Positions 44,764 through 59,606 of a stretch of 64,000 nt of DNA are shown in pieces. The translations under genes and the position numbers were made by a program. Position 1 is the stretch's first letter; each line of letters opens with the position of its first letter. Source of the DNA: Sciurus carolinensis (lineage: Eukaryota; Chordata; Mammalia; Rodentia; Sciuridae); contig NC_062220.1 in assembly GCF_902686445.1 (NCBI RefSeq), positions 112,702,643 through 112,766,642 of the forward strand. The letters run 5' to 3'. The notes under the pieces were generated by a model. The model did not search any database, was not told where the DNA came from, and saw only the letters and a list, made by a program, of their open reading frames with translations.

Positions 44764-47309
44764 CCTCTCATTTGCTTTTATTTTCTTATTTGGTGGCAGT
44801 GGTGGGGAACTTGTGTTTGTTTTTCTAACACTCATCTGGCCTTAAAGCATACCTATGCATTAGAAACTAATTTTTAAAAGCTTGGGTAAACATAGAAGAA
44901 AAATTTTTAAAACAACTCTTAAATCATCTTGGGAGGAGGGGTGGACATGCATTGCCACATAGAACCCCAAAGTCTTTCTGCAGAGACACAGTGGCAAAAA
45001 AAGGAATTTCTAAATCTCATTTTTGAATCAGAAATCTTTAATTTCCTTTCAAATTACACATTTTTTTCCAGGAAGAAAGAATCGTATAGTAACCCTAAAC
45101 AAGTGTTCGAAAGGATAACTTGTACTCCCAAGGTAGAATTTGGGCAATAACCAGAAGAGGGATATGCAGGGGGAAAAAATAGAAATCAAAGAACTTAATT
45201 TTTTAGTATGGAGAATCATAAAACTAGTACAGTGAAATGACCAAGCCCAACACTTGGAATTTACATGGAATTTAGACTTTTAACCTGAATGTGAATATTT
45301 AAGTCCCCTTCCCAGATAACTTGAGCTTAGCAAGTCCATCCTCTTTCTGTCTCTTGTTAATTTAGCATGTCTCTTGTGTGGCTTGGAATGTCCTATGACT
45401 ATTTCATGTATAAAATCATCTCCCCAAAGGGCTAATATATTCCTTCTAGGCAGTGAGTCCTCTGATTCGTCCTTGACAATTGGTCTTTGTACTAAAATTG
45501 TCCTTTACTAAAATTGTTTTAGTTGAATGAATGAATGAACAGAAGAACAATGACCTCTTGTGTCCCAGGTGTAAATGTGGAGCAGGGCAAACTAAGCCTG
45601 AACTGATTTGACTGTAGTATTGTCCCAGGCTACTGACCCCACCTTGCCAAGAAGTTCCCCAGCCATGCATATTATTCATAGGAATTCTAGAGGGACAACT
45701 CAACCAGCAACTAAAAACCCCATATGGGAAATATTACTCAGCCTTTGTCATTAAGTGAGTCATATGGCCTGAGCCGCAGGATATAAAAGAGAAGGTGTGT
45801 GAGTTATATGAGGACGGAACCCAGAGTAATGAAATCATGTAAGTCCTGCCTCACTTTCCTCCATATCACCTTGCTGGGAATGGCATGGATTGTGAGGGCA
45901 GATCTCAAAAGAGAAAAGCTACTCTCTGATGTCAGCTCTTAGCTGTTCTATCAGAGGCTGTTGAAGAATTATCTAGTTGCCAGAGGAGGCATGCCAAAGC
46001 CATGGAATGTTGGATCTTGGGGATCAAGTCCCACCTACCACCAGTCTTTCATACTTCTGCACTGTTTTTTGCTGTCCAGGTCTCTGCCACACAGAGTGAA
46101 GTCACAGGTGACAGGTGGCTCCAAACAAAGGCAGACCTAAGTTTCAAAAAAGAGCTGGCCTCCCTGAGGGCAAACTGGTCGGGTTTCAAAGCCAGCCTTC
46201 ATGCAGTGGTTTTTGGAATTTTGTACTTCCCACTTCTTCCTGCCTGCCTTTTTCTGGGCTAACCCTCTGTGATAATAATTCATGTCCCCTTGTGCCTATC
46301 CACCCATCCTGTCCCTGGGCCTTCAAGTGTTACCTTCCTATGGTGCAGCCAACTGATCCAAACCCATACCATTTCCTTTGGTATTTGGTCATGCCCAACC
46401 CTTCAACACCTCATTCACATCCAGGTGACAGGCAGGTTGTAGCTCATTCGTGAGTCAGTGCTTGAACCCAAAGGAAGAAGCTCTGAGAACTGTGAATTGC
46501 ATGCAAGTGTAGGTACTGCTGTTGTTCTTGACTCTGCTGCCCTTCTCTGGCAGGCCTAAGGTGCTCATCTGAAGAAAAGAACAAGGTCTGAAGAAATAGG
46601 CCAGGTTCACTAATGTAGTGGAGGCAGCAGGTATAAGTGGTGGTTGGGTTGACAGACCTTTGGAAGGGAAAGTGGTATTATTCATTTCCAAAGTATGTCT
46701 TTATGTAAAGAGAGAAACCCCTGAACATGAGTAAGCAGTAGTCCCTGTCTTAGAGATTAGAAAAACAGAACCTGGTCAGAGAGGAGGCGCTTACTCATGC
46801 TATCTCTAGGAAGCAAAAACCAGGCACACACATTTACTATTGTTTAGGTTTCATGTAGAGAGATTTTTAACCAAATTCAGTATTCTGTCCTTTCTCAGGG
46901 TGCCCTTCATTATTGTAACAAGTCAAGGAATACTCTAACACATTTAGATCTAGTTCTATGTAAATGATCTACTTCCTGGCTTCCAAGGTAAAATGTACTG
47001 TCAAGCATGTAAAGGTACTCACAAGGGATTTATTGGAGTGAGTGAGTAAACATAGATCAATGGGTATTGCTTTCTGAAATCATTATTAGTCTAATTTATT
47101 TTTAGTGGTACAAAAACATGTCAAATTCTGATTTACTAGCCATTCAACTTCCCGCAAAAAGTAGAATGAGTTGTCCTCTGTTTTAAGATTATTAATTTAA
47201 AACAATGGTGGAAAATTGTTTTACCAATTATTGGGAGATATGTAGGCAGAAGTAGATTTTGATGTGTTGTTGCTGTGGTAAAGATTTAGTGTCATCCATA
47301 ATTTGTTTT
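44764..47309. other. Long unique intron 1 block
   Basis: About 2.5 kb with no repeat recognised. Frames of 73-112 codons (for example 46002-46262 and 46115-46453 plus) overlap one another and do not resemble known proteins. Confidence 0.42.
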
Positions 47310-47465
47310 AGAGATTTTAGTGATTATAAAACATTTAATGTACACAATCTCATTACGGCTCACAAATACCCTGTGAAATACATAGCTCTGGTGCCATTTT
47401 AACCAGTGAATGTACTGAGTCCCATAGAGTTGAGACAACTGGCTGGAGATCACCCCATAAGGATA
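47310..47465 (-). mobile_element. MIR SINE relic (reverse)
   Basis: ACATTTAATGTACACAATCT, ACCCTGTGAAATACATAGCT and TGAGACAACTGGCTGGAGAT resemble the reversed MIR centre. Confidence 0.6.
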
Positions 47466-48644
47466 CTGTCCCAATTTTCTTACTGATAGAAATGTTTGAT
47501 GGTGTCATTGGAAAACTATTCCAGAGGTACACATAAAACTGACCCTCCTTGATTTCAGAAATGTCAATTAACTCCCAACAAAGTGGGACAACAAGATACA
47601 AAGGTATCCCAACTCTAACTGGTATTTTTTTTAATAATCATAAACTTGGCTTAGGAGTATTTTAATAATAGGGAAATCATGGGGATGAAGTCAAACCAGT
47701 TTTTGGTGTTCTGTTTTCCACTCTAAATAAATGGTATGTTATTTAAAATCTTCTGCTTGTTAACTTAATTAGAGTTACTTTAGTTTGTAAATGTGTTGGG
47801 CATGCCAAAAATTGGCATGTTTAGTCTAGTAGGTATATTATAACGTACATGGCAAGTTATCAAAAATTTAAGATAGCTTTTGTGTATTATATGTGCACTT
47901 CCAAGTTGCCGTGTAGATTCAAATTCATTTTGACAAGTATCTTCAGATACCTAAGAACTATTTACTACTTGTGAAATAAAATACAGTCAAGAACGACTGA
48001 GAAAAACAAAGTTTTGTGAATGAAGAAAAGTCTTCTTCACAATTATGTGCCACATCCTATTCCGCAAAACCTTTGATTTGAACCACAATAAAAACTTAAT
48101 TGCTACTTTGTCATTACTTTTGCTTTTCTAATTATTTCATAAATGATATAACCAAGATCTTCTACTTTCCTATTATTGCAAACTATTGTGTTGATTTAAA
48201 ATTTTTCATCAATTAGTCTGATACTATAATCACAATTGATAGCATTGTTTTTATGGAATAAATTTCCTCTTTGGTACCTCAAATCAACATTTAAAATGTA
48301 TCCATAGATGAGGAAAAGAATATAATGTGGGTCCTCTTCAAGTCTATCACCATTTGAAGAGACATTTATCTCCACACAGAGCATGACGCTTACCAATGGC
48401 TGCCATATGCAACTGTCTTGAACAACAGTGAGGTGGATAAACTACAGATTATTGCCCTTCAAAGCATTTTATGCATTGTGTACTTTGTTGTCCTTCCATT
48501 ATTTCTAATTTAAAGCACTTTCACAAAGCCAACTGGCCACACATATTGAATTTTTTTTCTGTTTTTTAGGAAAAAAAATGTATTTTATTAAGATAGCCTC
48601 CTTTGGCCTCGTTCGCATGGATTTGTGTAAATTTCTCCTTGGGT
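47466..48644. other. Unique AT-rich intron 1 sequence
   Basis: No repeat, exon or motif was recognised. Confidence 0.45.
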
Positions 48645-48830
48645 AATTTTTTTTATTGTGAGGTAATACAGGGTCACTGTAGAAAATCTGAAAAAATGCA
48701 AAAACTGTAAATTAGAAATGAGAAAGCATGTAAAAATCTATTATTCAGAAAAGACTAGTGTATATTTTCTTCCTGACATAGTTCTTTGCATTTCAGCAGA
48801 GTTGAGATGTGTATAGATATAGATATTTTA
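48645..48830 (-). mobile_element. Ancient L1 3' relic (reverse)
   Basis: GGTAATACAGGGTCACTGTA, GAAAATCTGAAAAAATGCAA, TATTTTCTTCCTGACATAGT and GATGTGTATAGATATAGATA follow the reversed 3' UTR of an old L1M element. Confidence 0.6.
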
Positions 48831-49251
48831 GTAAAGCAAAATAAATTATAAATCCTGAAATGATGAAACCTCTGGAAAACTCTGTGCATCTTTTCCTTAT
48901 ATATGTTTTTTTTAATTAGGTAATTATTTCATTTGTGATTTCTTTAAAATTTTCATCATGAGAATGGGGAAAAATAAATCCTCTTTTGGCTTTTGAAGTT
49001 TAATTATGTATGTTGCCTAAGCTAGAGAGACTTATATGATCAACCAGAAAGTTGTAAAGATTGTCAGTCTTCCAGTATATTCTGCCTCTTTCTCCCTCCT
49101 TCTCCATCTGACATATGGAAATGAGAATCATCTAAAACTTTGGTCCCAGCATCACTGGGGGCTTTCCCAGCAAAAACAGATACGCAATAGTGTCATTGTG
49201 TGCACATCGTAGTTGTCCAACAAAGTGTGTGTATCCATACATATATATTGT

Positions 49252-49253
<2 letters not shown>
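48831..49253. other. Unique intron 1 sequence
   Basis: No repeat, exon or motif was recognised. Confidence 0.45.

Positions 49254-49288
<35 letters not shown>
49254..49288. repeat. (TG)n microsatellite
   Basis: About seventeen TG units, followed by TATGTATACATATACACAC. That sequence can pair back on the TG tract. Confidence 0.96.
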
Positions 49289-49292
<4 letters not shown>

Positions 49293-49699
49293 ATACATAT
49301 ACACACTTTTTATTCCCTCAGTCTCCCTGGGGAATTAGTTCTAGAATTTTGTGGCTACTGGATGCCCAGTTACCTTATATAAAGTAGAATCATATTCACA
49401 TGTAAATTCTCCTCTGTAATTCAGTTCATCTCTAGATGACTTATAATACCTAACACAGCACTAATGCTATGTAAATAGCTGTTATGCTGTCTTGTTTAAG
49501 GAATAATGATGAGAAAAAGAGTGCAAATGTTCAGTCCACATGCATATTCATTTTCAAATAGTTTTGATCCATGGTTTATATATACACATGTTAGGGAGAT
49601 ACAGATAATAAAAACATACGCCAATCTAAATTTAAGTAGTGAGAAGTACTGAGAAGAAAAAAAGTGGGATAATGCAGCACAGTCCAGTGGTATGTACTT
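49289..49699. other. Unique intron 1 sequence
   Basis: No repeat or exon recognised. The start (49291-49306) is the CA-rich tail of the preceding microsatellite. Confidence 0.45.
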
Positions 49700-49935
49700 A
49701 ACCTAATGATGGTTTCAGAACAGGCCACTCTGAGGGCATGACCATTGAATTGGAACCTGTGATAAAAAGGAGGCAAAAGTGCATAGATCCAGGGTAGCAG
49801 TGGAAGAACATTCCAAGCAGATGGAACAGCCTTTGTGGGTGTGAGCTGAGAAATAGAGGAATGTAGATGGGCCAGGGAGCCAGAAAGAGAGCGACTGGGA
49901 GGAGGCAGAACTGACAAATTCCTCGTATGACCATG
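49700..49935 (-). mobile_element. L2 LINE relic (reverse)
   Basis: GGCCACTCTGAGGGCATGAC, GGAACCTGTGATAAAAAGGA, TGCATAGATCCAGGGTAGCA, AGAACATTCCAAGCAGATGG and AACAGCCTTTGTGGGTGTGA follow the reversed L2 3' order. The 176-codon minus frame (49591-50121) crosses it and is explained by it. Confidence 0.75.
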
Positions 49936-50479
49936 AGAAGCTAGCTTATCCTGACTCTTAACTACAACTGGGAAACTTTCAGATAGTTCAACCAAGGAAC
50001 CTTGTGATGTGGTTTCTGTTTTAAAACAGAGTGCTCTGTGGCAAATGGAAGCAGGGGTAGAAGCAGATGCAATTGGAAGGTGAAGGGGAGACGTTCGCAA
50101 GAACACTCCTTTGGCAACCATTAATGTATAGTTGAGAAAACAGCAAATTAAACAATTATAAATTTACTGAGGCAATTCCAAAAGTGTCTGAGTGAATTTG
50201 GGCAACTGGCAAAACCTGTTTAAGGTTGCATCTTAATCAGTAACAGATTTGCCCAGGCTCGTGGGTAAGGAGATCTGTCTACCCCATAATGGTATAGGAG
50301 GGCACAGGGCTTACACCATAAAACTAAATAGTGTAACACTTAAGGAAGGCAGATTCCTTCATTTTTAGTTCAGGTAAGGCGGAAAAATAACCACACCCTG
50401 GGTCAGCTCTAGATATCTCAGAATGGCACACAGATAACTTCCTGTTTTATGCTTGCCTGGTTCTATCACAAAAAACCGT
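49936..50479. other. Unique intron 1 sequence
   Basis: Nothing recognised apart from the end of the minus frame that starts in the L2 relic. Confidence 0.45.
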
Positions 50480-51003
50480 GCAACAAAGCAAGGATTAATA
50501 TCCAAAAACACTATGCTGTGAAATAACCCTTACACAAGAGGGCAATGCTGTGTGATTCCATTTATATGAAGTTCTAAAGCAGGCAAACTGCTGTGGAGTG
50601 AAAACAAGTCACAGGATTGCCTCTGGTGTGTGGGGCAAGGCCTGGCTGGGAAGGAACATGAAGGTGTCGGCGATGATATCATAACAGGAGATTGGGGTGC
50701 CGATGGGATGCATTTGTTAAAACTCATCAAATGCTAGACTTCAGATTAATCTGCTCACAGTGTGTCGATGATCCCTGGAAAACAAGAACTGTAAACTTAT
50801 ATTGAACTGTGGTCAGCAAATGGACCAAGGTGAAAGTCACTGATATTTGTACCTGACTTTAAAATGCATACAAAAAATCAGACAGATGAATAGATACATG
50901 ATAAAGTGAATATAGTAAAATGCTAACCTAAGGGAGTTCACAGTACAATTTTGTCAGCTTTTCTATGTATTTATAAATCATCATAATAAAATTTGAGGAC
51001 AAA
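50480..51003 (+). mobile_element. Ancient L1 3' end (forward)
   Basis: AACACTATGCTGTGAAATAA, GTGTGATTCCATTTATATGA, AGTTCTAAAGCAGGCAAACT, GGTAAAATGCTAACC-type ATAGTAAAATGCTAACCTAA and CATAATAAAATTTGAGG follow the L1M 3' tail order. Confidence 0.65.
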
Positions 51004-51251
51004 AAGCTTGGGGCTTTAAAGACCTGAGTCACAGGACCTGTTGTTCTTGATTCAGTAAAATTTGTCTTTAGGTTTGCAAGAGGTTGAGAAAATCAGTAGC
51101 ATTTTATGAAGCTTGATACATACAAATAAAATTCTATCCTTTTCACTGAATAGACCTAAAGTAATATTGAAGATCTCTGAATAAATTGCTTAAAAATTGA
51201 ATCCTAAATGCATATTTTAAGAAATTCTTAAAGTACGATGTGTTCCTTTTG

Positions 51252-51285
<34 letters not shown>

Positions 51286-51483
51286 TTTGATAATATTCTG
51301 CAAAGTAACAGAATAAGCCAATGTGCAGATCCAAACATCCCACTTTAGACACTTAGGGCAGTGAACTAGGGCATTGAGGTCCCCTAACATCTGTTCCAGG
51401 TGCATGTTATAGTATATTACTGTTACATTCTCAGTAATGAACATTTTTTAGTTTTAAATGTTTCTCCCCTTTTTTTTGTTAGG
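51004..51483. other. Unique intron 1 sequence with poly-T
   Basis: An uninterrupted run of 29 T lies at 51253-51281. No SINE body was recognised next to it. Confidence 0.55.
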
Positions 51484-51588
51484 TTTTTTTTTTGGGGGGG
51501 TGGGGGTGGGGGAAGGTACTGGGGATTGAACCCAAGACCTTGTGGATGCAAGGCAAGCTTTCTATCAACTGACCTATATCCCCAGTCC
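51484..51588 (-). mobile_element. ID SINE (reverse) with a G-rich end
   Basis: Poly-T, a G-rich run (51494-51512), AAGGTACTGGGGATTGAACC, CAAGGCAAGCTTTCTATCAA and CTATATCCCCAGTCC form the reverse complement of an ID element. Confidence 0.88.
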
Positions 51589-51589
51589 T

Positions 51590-51668
51590 GTATTTTTTTA
51601 TTGGTACATTATAATCATACATAATAGTGGGTTTTTTTGTTACATATTCATACATGCATATAGTATAC
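51590..51668 (-). mobile_element. L1 3'-terminal fragment (reverse)
   Basis: TTTTTTTATTGGTACATTAT, AATCATACATAATAGTGGG and TTACATATTCATACATGCAT closely parallel the 3' end of the L1 at 34442 (ATTGGTGCATAATAAGTATA and onward). Only the last 80 bp is present. Confidence 0.65.
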
Positions 51669-52010
51669 TGCTGTGAACTTTAAGAAAGAAGTTGAAAACA
51701 CTTATCCATTCAATCTTCAAAACAATTTCAGTTCAGGATTATTTTAGTGTCTTGAGAAAGCCTGGTTCATAGAGCTCAGGGAAATGTTTCAAGGTCATAT
51801 AATGAGGAAGTAATACACAAACTTTCTCCTGGATTAATTAAAAAGCTCTAACTTTGCAGTTTTGTCTAAAATATGATTAATTAGTTCATGATTATTATTT
51901 TTTAATAATTTTATTTGTATCAGTGCTCTTACAATTAAGTTTTCTGGCTTTATGTTTGGTATAAAGATGGAGCCAAGATTATACTTTGTTTCAATTAGGA
52001 AACCTCTAAT
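51669..52010. other. Unique intron 1 sequence
   Basis: No repeat or exon recognised. Confidence 0.45.
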
Positions 52011-52033
52011 GTGTGTATGTGTCTGTGTGTGTG

Positions 52034-52078
<45 letters not shown>

Positions 52079-52086
52079 ATGCGCGC
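52011..52086. repeat. Long (TG)n microsatellite
   Basis: About thirty TG units with single CT, GC and TA interruptions, ending in GCATGCGCGCCC. Open frames through it on both strands (51834-52136 minus, 51952-52284 plus) are repeat artefacts. Confidence 0.96.
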
Positions 52087-52106
52087 CCGTGCATGCTTCG
52101 TGTGCC

Positions 52107-52165
52107 CTCACTGGGGATCAAACTCAAGAGACTCAAGCATGCTAAACATGCTCCACCTCAGCCCC
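52107..52165 (-). mobile_element. ID SINE fragment (reverse)
   Basis: CTCACTGGGGATCAAACTCA, then GCTAAACATGCTCCACCTCA and GCCCC retains the reversed ID order; about half of the element is missing and (TG)n takes its tail position. Confidence 0.7.
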
Positions 52166-54975
<2,810 letters not shown>

Positions 54976-55231
54976 TAGCAGAAAACAGCTAGACAGAATG
55001 TAACCTGAAGCATGTTTACTTTTCATTGTGGTGGTTCCAAGTCCAAGGAAACTATGGATGAGATTTTTGTGAGTCCCCTTTACTGACTTGGGTCAGGTGA
55101 TAGCTAGAAAAGAATACTGGAGAGAAACAGGAAGGCTAGCACTCCACTGTCACCACAGACACATTCATCTCTGCCCATTGCTTCAGCCATGGTATGCTGG
55201 CATGTCAGCTCTTTAAAAAATAATAAAAATA

Positions 55232-55467
55232 ACCTGACACAGTGGCACACACCTGTAATCCCAGCAGCTTGAGAGGCTGAGACAGGAGGATTCCAAGTTC
55301 AAAGCCAGCCTCAGAAACTTAGTGAGGACCTAAGCAACTCAGTGAGACCCTATCTCTAAATAAAATATAAAAAAGGGCTGGACATGTGGTTCAGTGGTCG
55401 AGCACCCCTGGGTTCAATCCCTAGTACCAAAACAAAAAATGAACAATAATAATAATAAAATTAAAAA
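55232..55467 (+). mobile_element. B1-ID dimer SINE in intron 2
   Basis: ACCTGACACAGTGGCACACA, CCTGTAATCCCAGCAGCTTG, AAGTTCAAAGCCAGCCTCAG and GAGACCCTATCTCTAAATAA form the B1 part and linker. GGGCTGGACATGTGGTTCAG and CTGGGTTCAATCCCTAGTAC form the ID part. An AAT-rich tail follows. It points in the same direction as EGFR. Confidence 0.95.
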
Positions 55468-55652
55468 GCCCAACTTTGTAGCCTGTGCTTATATCCTTGG
55501 TATAAATACTCTCACCATAGCCAATTTCAACCTATCAATAGTTTATAACCAGTTTCCACAAATCCTAAATATTTGACAGGAGGCTTCAGAGTTTGATGGT
55601 ACTTAAACTTTGGATTTGTCTAGCCACCTTCTAGCTGGGCAGCCTGCCTGCC

Positions 55653-55743
55653 TACCTTCTTTCCTTCCTTCCTTTCTTCCTCTTTCCTTTTTTCCACCCT
55701 CTCACTTGTTCTCTGTCTCCCTCCCTCCCTCCTTCCCTTTTTT
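55653..55743. repeat. Polypyrimidine tract in intron 2
   Basis: About 90 bases of nearly pure C/T on the plus strand, with CCTT and CCCT units. It sits about 310 bp upstream of exon 3. Confidence 0.9.
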
Positions 55744-56053
55744 GATAAGAAATTATGTGAGATAGATACAAAATAATTTTTAAAATTTTTCCTTGTCATC
55801 TGAAGTGTTGAGTTGCAGTATTCCTAATTAATGCACATTGTTTTTCATTGCATACTTCAAAAGTCAAAGTGGAGGGATTATTGCAAATTCTGTCACCTCT
55901 TTGCAGAGTTGTAACCATCTCCATATCTTGCATAACAGACTCGTGTGTATTATGGTGCAGTTAGGGGCCCTTGAGCCTCTGGACCCATTTTAGACCTTGA
56001 ATTCTTGAACTCCTTAAAAGAGAAATAAAATAATTCTTGTTTTTTCTCATTAG

Positions 56054-56254
<201 letters not shown>

Positions 56255-56851
56255 TAATGGGGGTGTATAAATGCAGAAGGTGATTCTGATGGCACTTAGT
56301 GAACTCTCACATTTGTTAATTCCACCTCAGAGAAGACTTTTTATTCATCAAATACACATGTATTGCATGCCAGCTGTGCGCAGGATCCAGCATGTGGAAC
56401 TTACTAAGAAGTAGATAATGGAACAGAAAGGGAAGATTTCAGCCAGGTACCAGTTCTTCCATGGATGTAGAAAACCATCCAGAGGGTTAGGAAGAAATGA
56501 TAAAGATTCTGAGAAAAAGATAAATGACCATGTGGCCTGGACTGGCATAGAGTTCATGTATGGAGGGAGTGAATAAACTGCCAACCTTCTGAGCTGGACC
56601 TCAGGTATATAAGGACATAGTCATTCCCCCTCCTCCTCAGAGGACACATTCCAAACCCCCAGGAGGTCCCCATCACTTCCATCCCACCAAAACCCTATAT
56701 ATATTATGTTTTTGTCCTATAAATATATATCTCTGATAGTTTAATTTATAAATCAGGAGTAGTAAGAGATTAACACCAATGATGAATAATAACAGAACAA
56801 TTGTAAGAGTACACCATCATAAAATTACTTGAATGTAGTCTTGTGTTTGTG

Positions 56852-56883
<32 letters not shown>

Positions 56884-56896
56884 ATTCTCTCTCTCT
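56852..56896. repeat. (CT)n microsatellite in intron 3
   Basis: About twelve CT units, then TTTCTCATT, then five more CT units. Confidence 0.95.
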
Positions 56897-57764
56897 AAGT
56901 ATCTTATTGAATAGCAATAATTTTGGTGCCTGTTGACAATGGGTATTTGAAACTATGTCGGGCAAAACCACTGATAAGGAGATTTTAGTGTATATTAAAA
57001 ACCCTATCCGCATTTGATGCACTTTCAAGGGTAGTGCTAATATATGGAAAATCAGGTGTAAGTTAAGGACAAAGAATAAAGATTTGATAGAAGTCTGAAT
57101 TCATATGAGAGGGATACTTGGGAGGCTTCTGAGAGAGGAAACTGAAGATGGTAGAAGTGAGGATAAGTTGACTTTAAAAAAAAAAAAAGAGATAAAAATA
57201 GATAATAGTCGTGCCCCACCATGTGGCAGGCATGTTGAATCATAACTGCATTTACTGCCCATAACCTTCTTTCAAAGTGGATGTTATATGTAGTCATTTT
57301 ACAAATAGAAAAATGGCAGTAAATTAGCCCTCCTAAGACCCCATGCTAGTAAATAGCAAGGGCAGGGAGAGCCCCAAATCTGTCCCCATATTTCATCCTT
57401 CCTGTGTGGTTCTGATGGGGACTGAGAGAGCAAGAATGCGATTAAAAGACGAGTGTGGGGTAGAGGAGGCCCTGTGTGGAATGACAGGAGCCTAGCAGGT
57501 GTGCAGAGCTGGGGTGTGGGCCACACACCCAAAGCCGAGAATGGAACAGCCAGGCAATCACCTCCTTGGCTCCTTCCTTTACCATCCTATAAACTGCCTT
57601 AAGAATTCCCACGCACTGCTTTGCTGCCCGGAGCACCCACGTCCGTGTTTCTGTGGCTATGCTAGCACTCGTGGTGTTCTGTGAAGTGGCTGATTTCGAA
57701 CGTTCAGTGTGCCTCACTCTGCCTGTCTTGCCTCACATGTGTCATGAAACAAGGCCCCAGAGGG

Positions 57765-57965
57765 TGTGAGTCTGGTTCCTGGAGCCAGGCTGTCTGGGTT
57801 CCAGCCCTGGCTCCATCACTCACCAGGCAGAGACTCCAGAGCATGTTCTTTCAGCTCTCTGTGCCTCACCTTCAGAATGTGGGTTGCGTGCTTGCCACCA
57901 TAATTCCTAGGATTGTGAAGAAAATTAAGTGACTCACTATAGGCAGAGCATCTGCTTTAGTGGTC
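57765..57965 (+). mobile_element. MIR SINE relic in intron 3
   Basis: CTGGAGCCAGGCTGTCTGGG, CCAGCCCTGGCTCCATCACT, CTCTGTGCCTCACCTTCAGA and AGGATTGTGAAGAAAATTAA follow the MIR order. A separate MIR 3' end (CCACAAAGTGAGCATTCATT and onward) lies at 58056-58081. Confidence 0.85.
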
Positions 57966-58764
57966 CTTGCTATTGTTCTGACTTTTAAACCAAGGTTGGG
58001 TTGTACAGATCCAGATTATTTAATGTAGTATTATTAACAGTCAACCTAGAGCCTGCCACAAAGTGAGCATTCATTAAATGTTAAAAGTAAAAACAAATAA
58101 CTGACTGCCTCCTGACTGTCTTTCTTTTCAGAGCTACAAGAAAGTGGCACCTGATGTCCCCTTCACCTTTCCTACCCCTTTTGTCTCCCTACCACTGACC
58201 ATAGGTGTCTGTAAGGTCCTGTTTTAGACTCTGCCTTCTCTTCACTCTCAGTCCCTCCATCTCTTGTCCTGAGTGTCCCTACAACCTTGACATCTCCATC
58301 CTGTGTTTTCAGATCTGACTTCTCACAGTTTAATTCACTTGTGTGTGGTTGCCTCATGATGCACATGATGCGCTTGGTGGCCCTGCTGTCATCTCTGCCT
58401 TCCATACCAGGCTCTGCAGTTTGACCTTTTCTGACCTCCCAGGTTTCCTCCTATAATTCCTTTATTCTCTTCCATCTGTTGAGGAAACTCTCCATCTGTG
58501 GCCTTCTGTGCCTTTGCTTTGAGTCTTCTTTCTATAATCATTCTTACATCCTTATTCCTATAACATAAGTGCCCTGAATACATTCTGGAAATCTCATTCT
58601 TTCTAGCAGCCTCCAAGGTCTTTCCCAAAAGAATCCTTCCTTTTCAGCATTGGTACTTTGGGCACATGGTATATCCATTCCCTGCCTGTGGAATGCTGAG
58701 TTCTATTTACCAGATCTAAGATTGGTTTTTTTCCCCCCTCTACGTTTAAATGATAGTCATTGGA

Positions 58765-58822
58765 CCATTGTGAGGATTAATGGAGATAATGTCTATACAC
58801 CAGCTAGCACAGTACCCAGCCT
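58765..58822 (+). mobile_element. MIR 3' end relic in intron 3
   Basis: TTGTGAGGATTAATGGAGAT, AATGTCTATACACCAGCTAG, CACAGTACCCAGC matches the MIR 3' third. Confidence 0.7.
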
Positions 58823-59309
58823 CATCATCATGATCTCCCATGGGCACAGGACCATTAAACTGAACCGTTATTCTGTCTCACTGGTGTGTCTGTCCTCAAA
58901 GAGAAGCCAGCAGTCCTAATTCATCTCTGAAGACCTCATAGCACCTGTCCAGTGTTTTGCATACAAAAGTCATTCCAGAAATATTTATGTTTTAGTGTTA
59001 TCAATGCAGCACTCTCCCTCTGTCCATCCCAAACTTTTTTTTGTCCTCTCAGTTCTTCCTTGAAACAATTGTACAGTACAGTCTTGTGCACTCTTCACGT
59101 CTCTGGTGTTCACCTGTGACTTTATCATACATACAGTTCTTACTCCATATTTTCCCCTGGAAAATCCTCCAGAGCCACCAAGGAGCATGCTGGGTGAAGG
59201 CTGGCAGTCCTATCCTGCCATCCTGAGTTTACAATGCTTGTGACTGCCATGGGCCTTCCCTGCCCTGTCTGCTCCTTCACCTCTCCAGTCATCCTCATAT
59301 AGCTTGATC

Positions 59310-59480
59310 AGATCCCAGAACCACCACTGTACATTATCATTCATGCTGTGCCCACTGACTAACCATTCTCTCCCTCCCTCCCTTCTGTATTTCTGAATTT
59401 CTAATTATTAGTCAAAGCCCAGCTCAGGAGAAATCCTAACTCCTCCAAGGCACTGTCATAAATAGTTTTTATCTGCCCCC
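59310..59480 (+). mobile_element. Possible L2 LINE relic in intron 3
   Basis: GTCAAAGCCCAGCTCAGGAG, AAATCCTAACTCCTCCAAGG resembles the L2 phrase (GTCTCAGCTCAAATGTCACC, TCCTCAGAGAGGCC as remembered). It ends about 125 bp before exon 4. Confidence 0.45.
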
Positions 59481-59606
59481 AGCAAAGCTTCCATAGGACT
59501 GGCAGGCATCTTTCTAGTAGAACATAAAATGTACATAAGTGTGTGCATGCATCATGTGAATTTAAAGGAGATGGAAAGTTCGTGTACTGTGGTTCTGTTC
59601 CTGTAG

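Noticed and set aside
49591..50121. 176-codon minus-strand open frame, the longest in the window
   Set aside because: It crosses a reversed L2 3' relic that explains much of the sequence; no protein family seen.
57442..57932. Possible extra exons in intron 3
   Set aside because: Frames of 61-91 codons overlap on opposite strands, one covers a MIR relic, and none matches EGFR or another known family.
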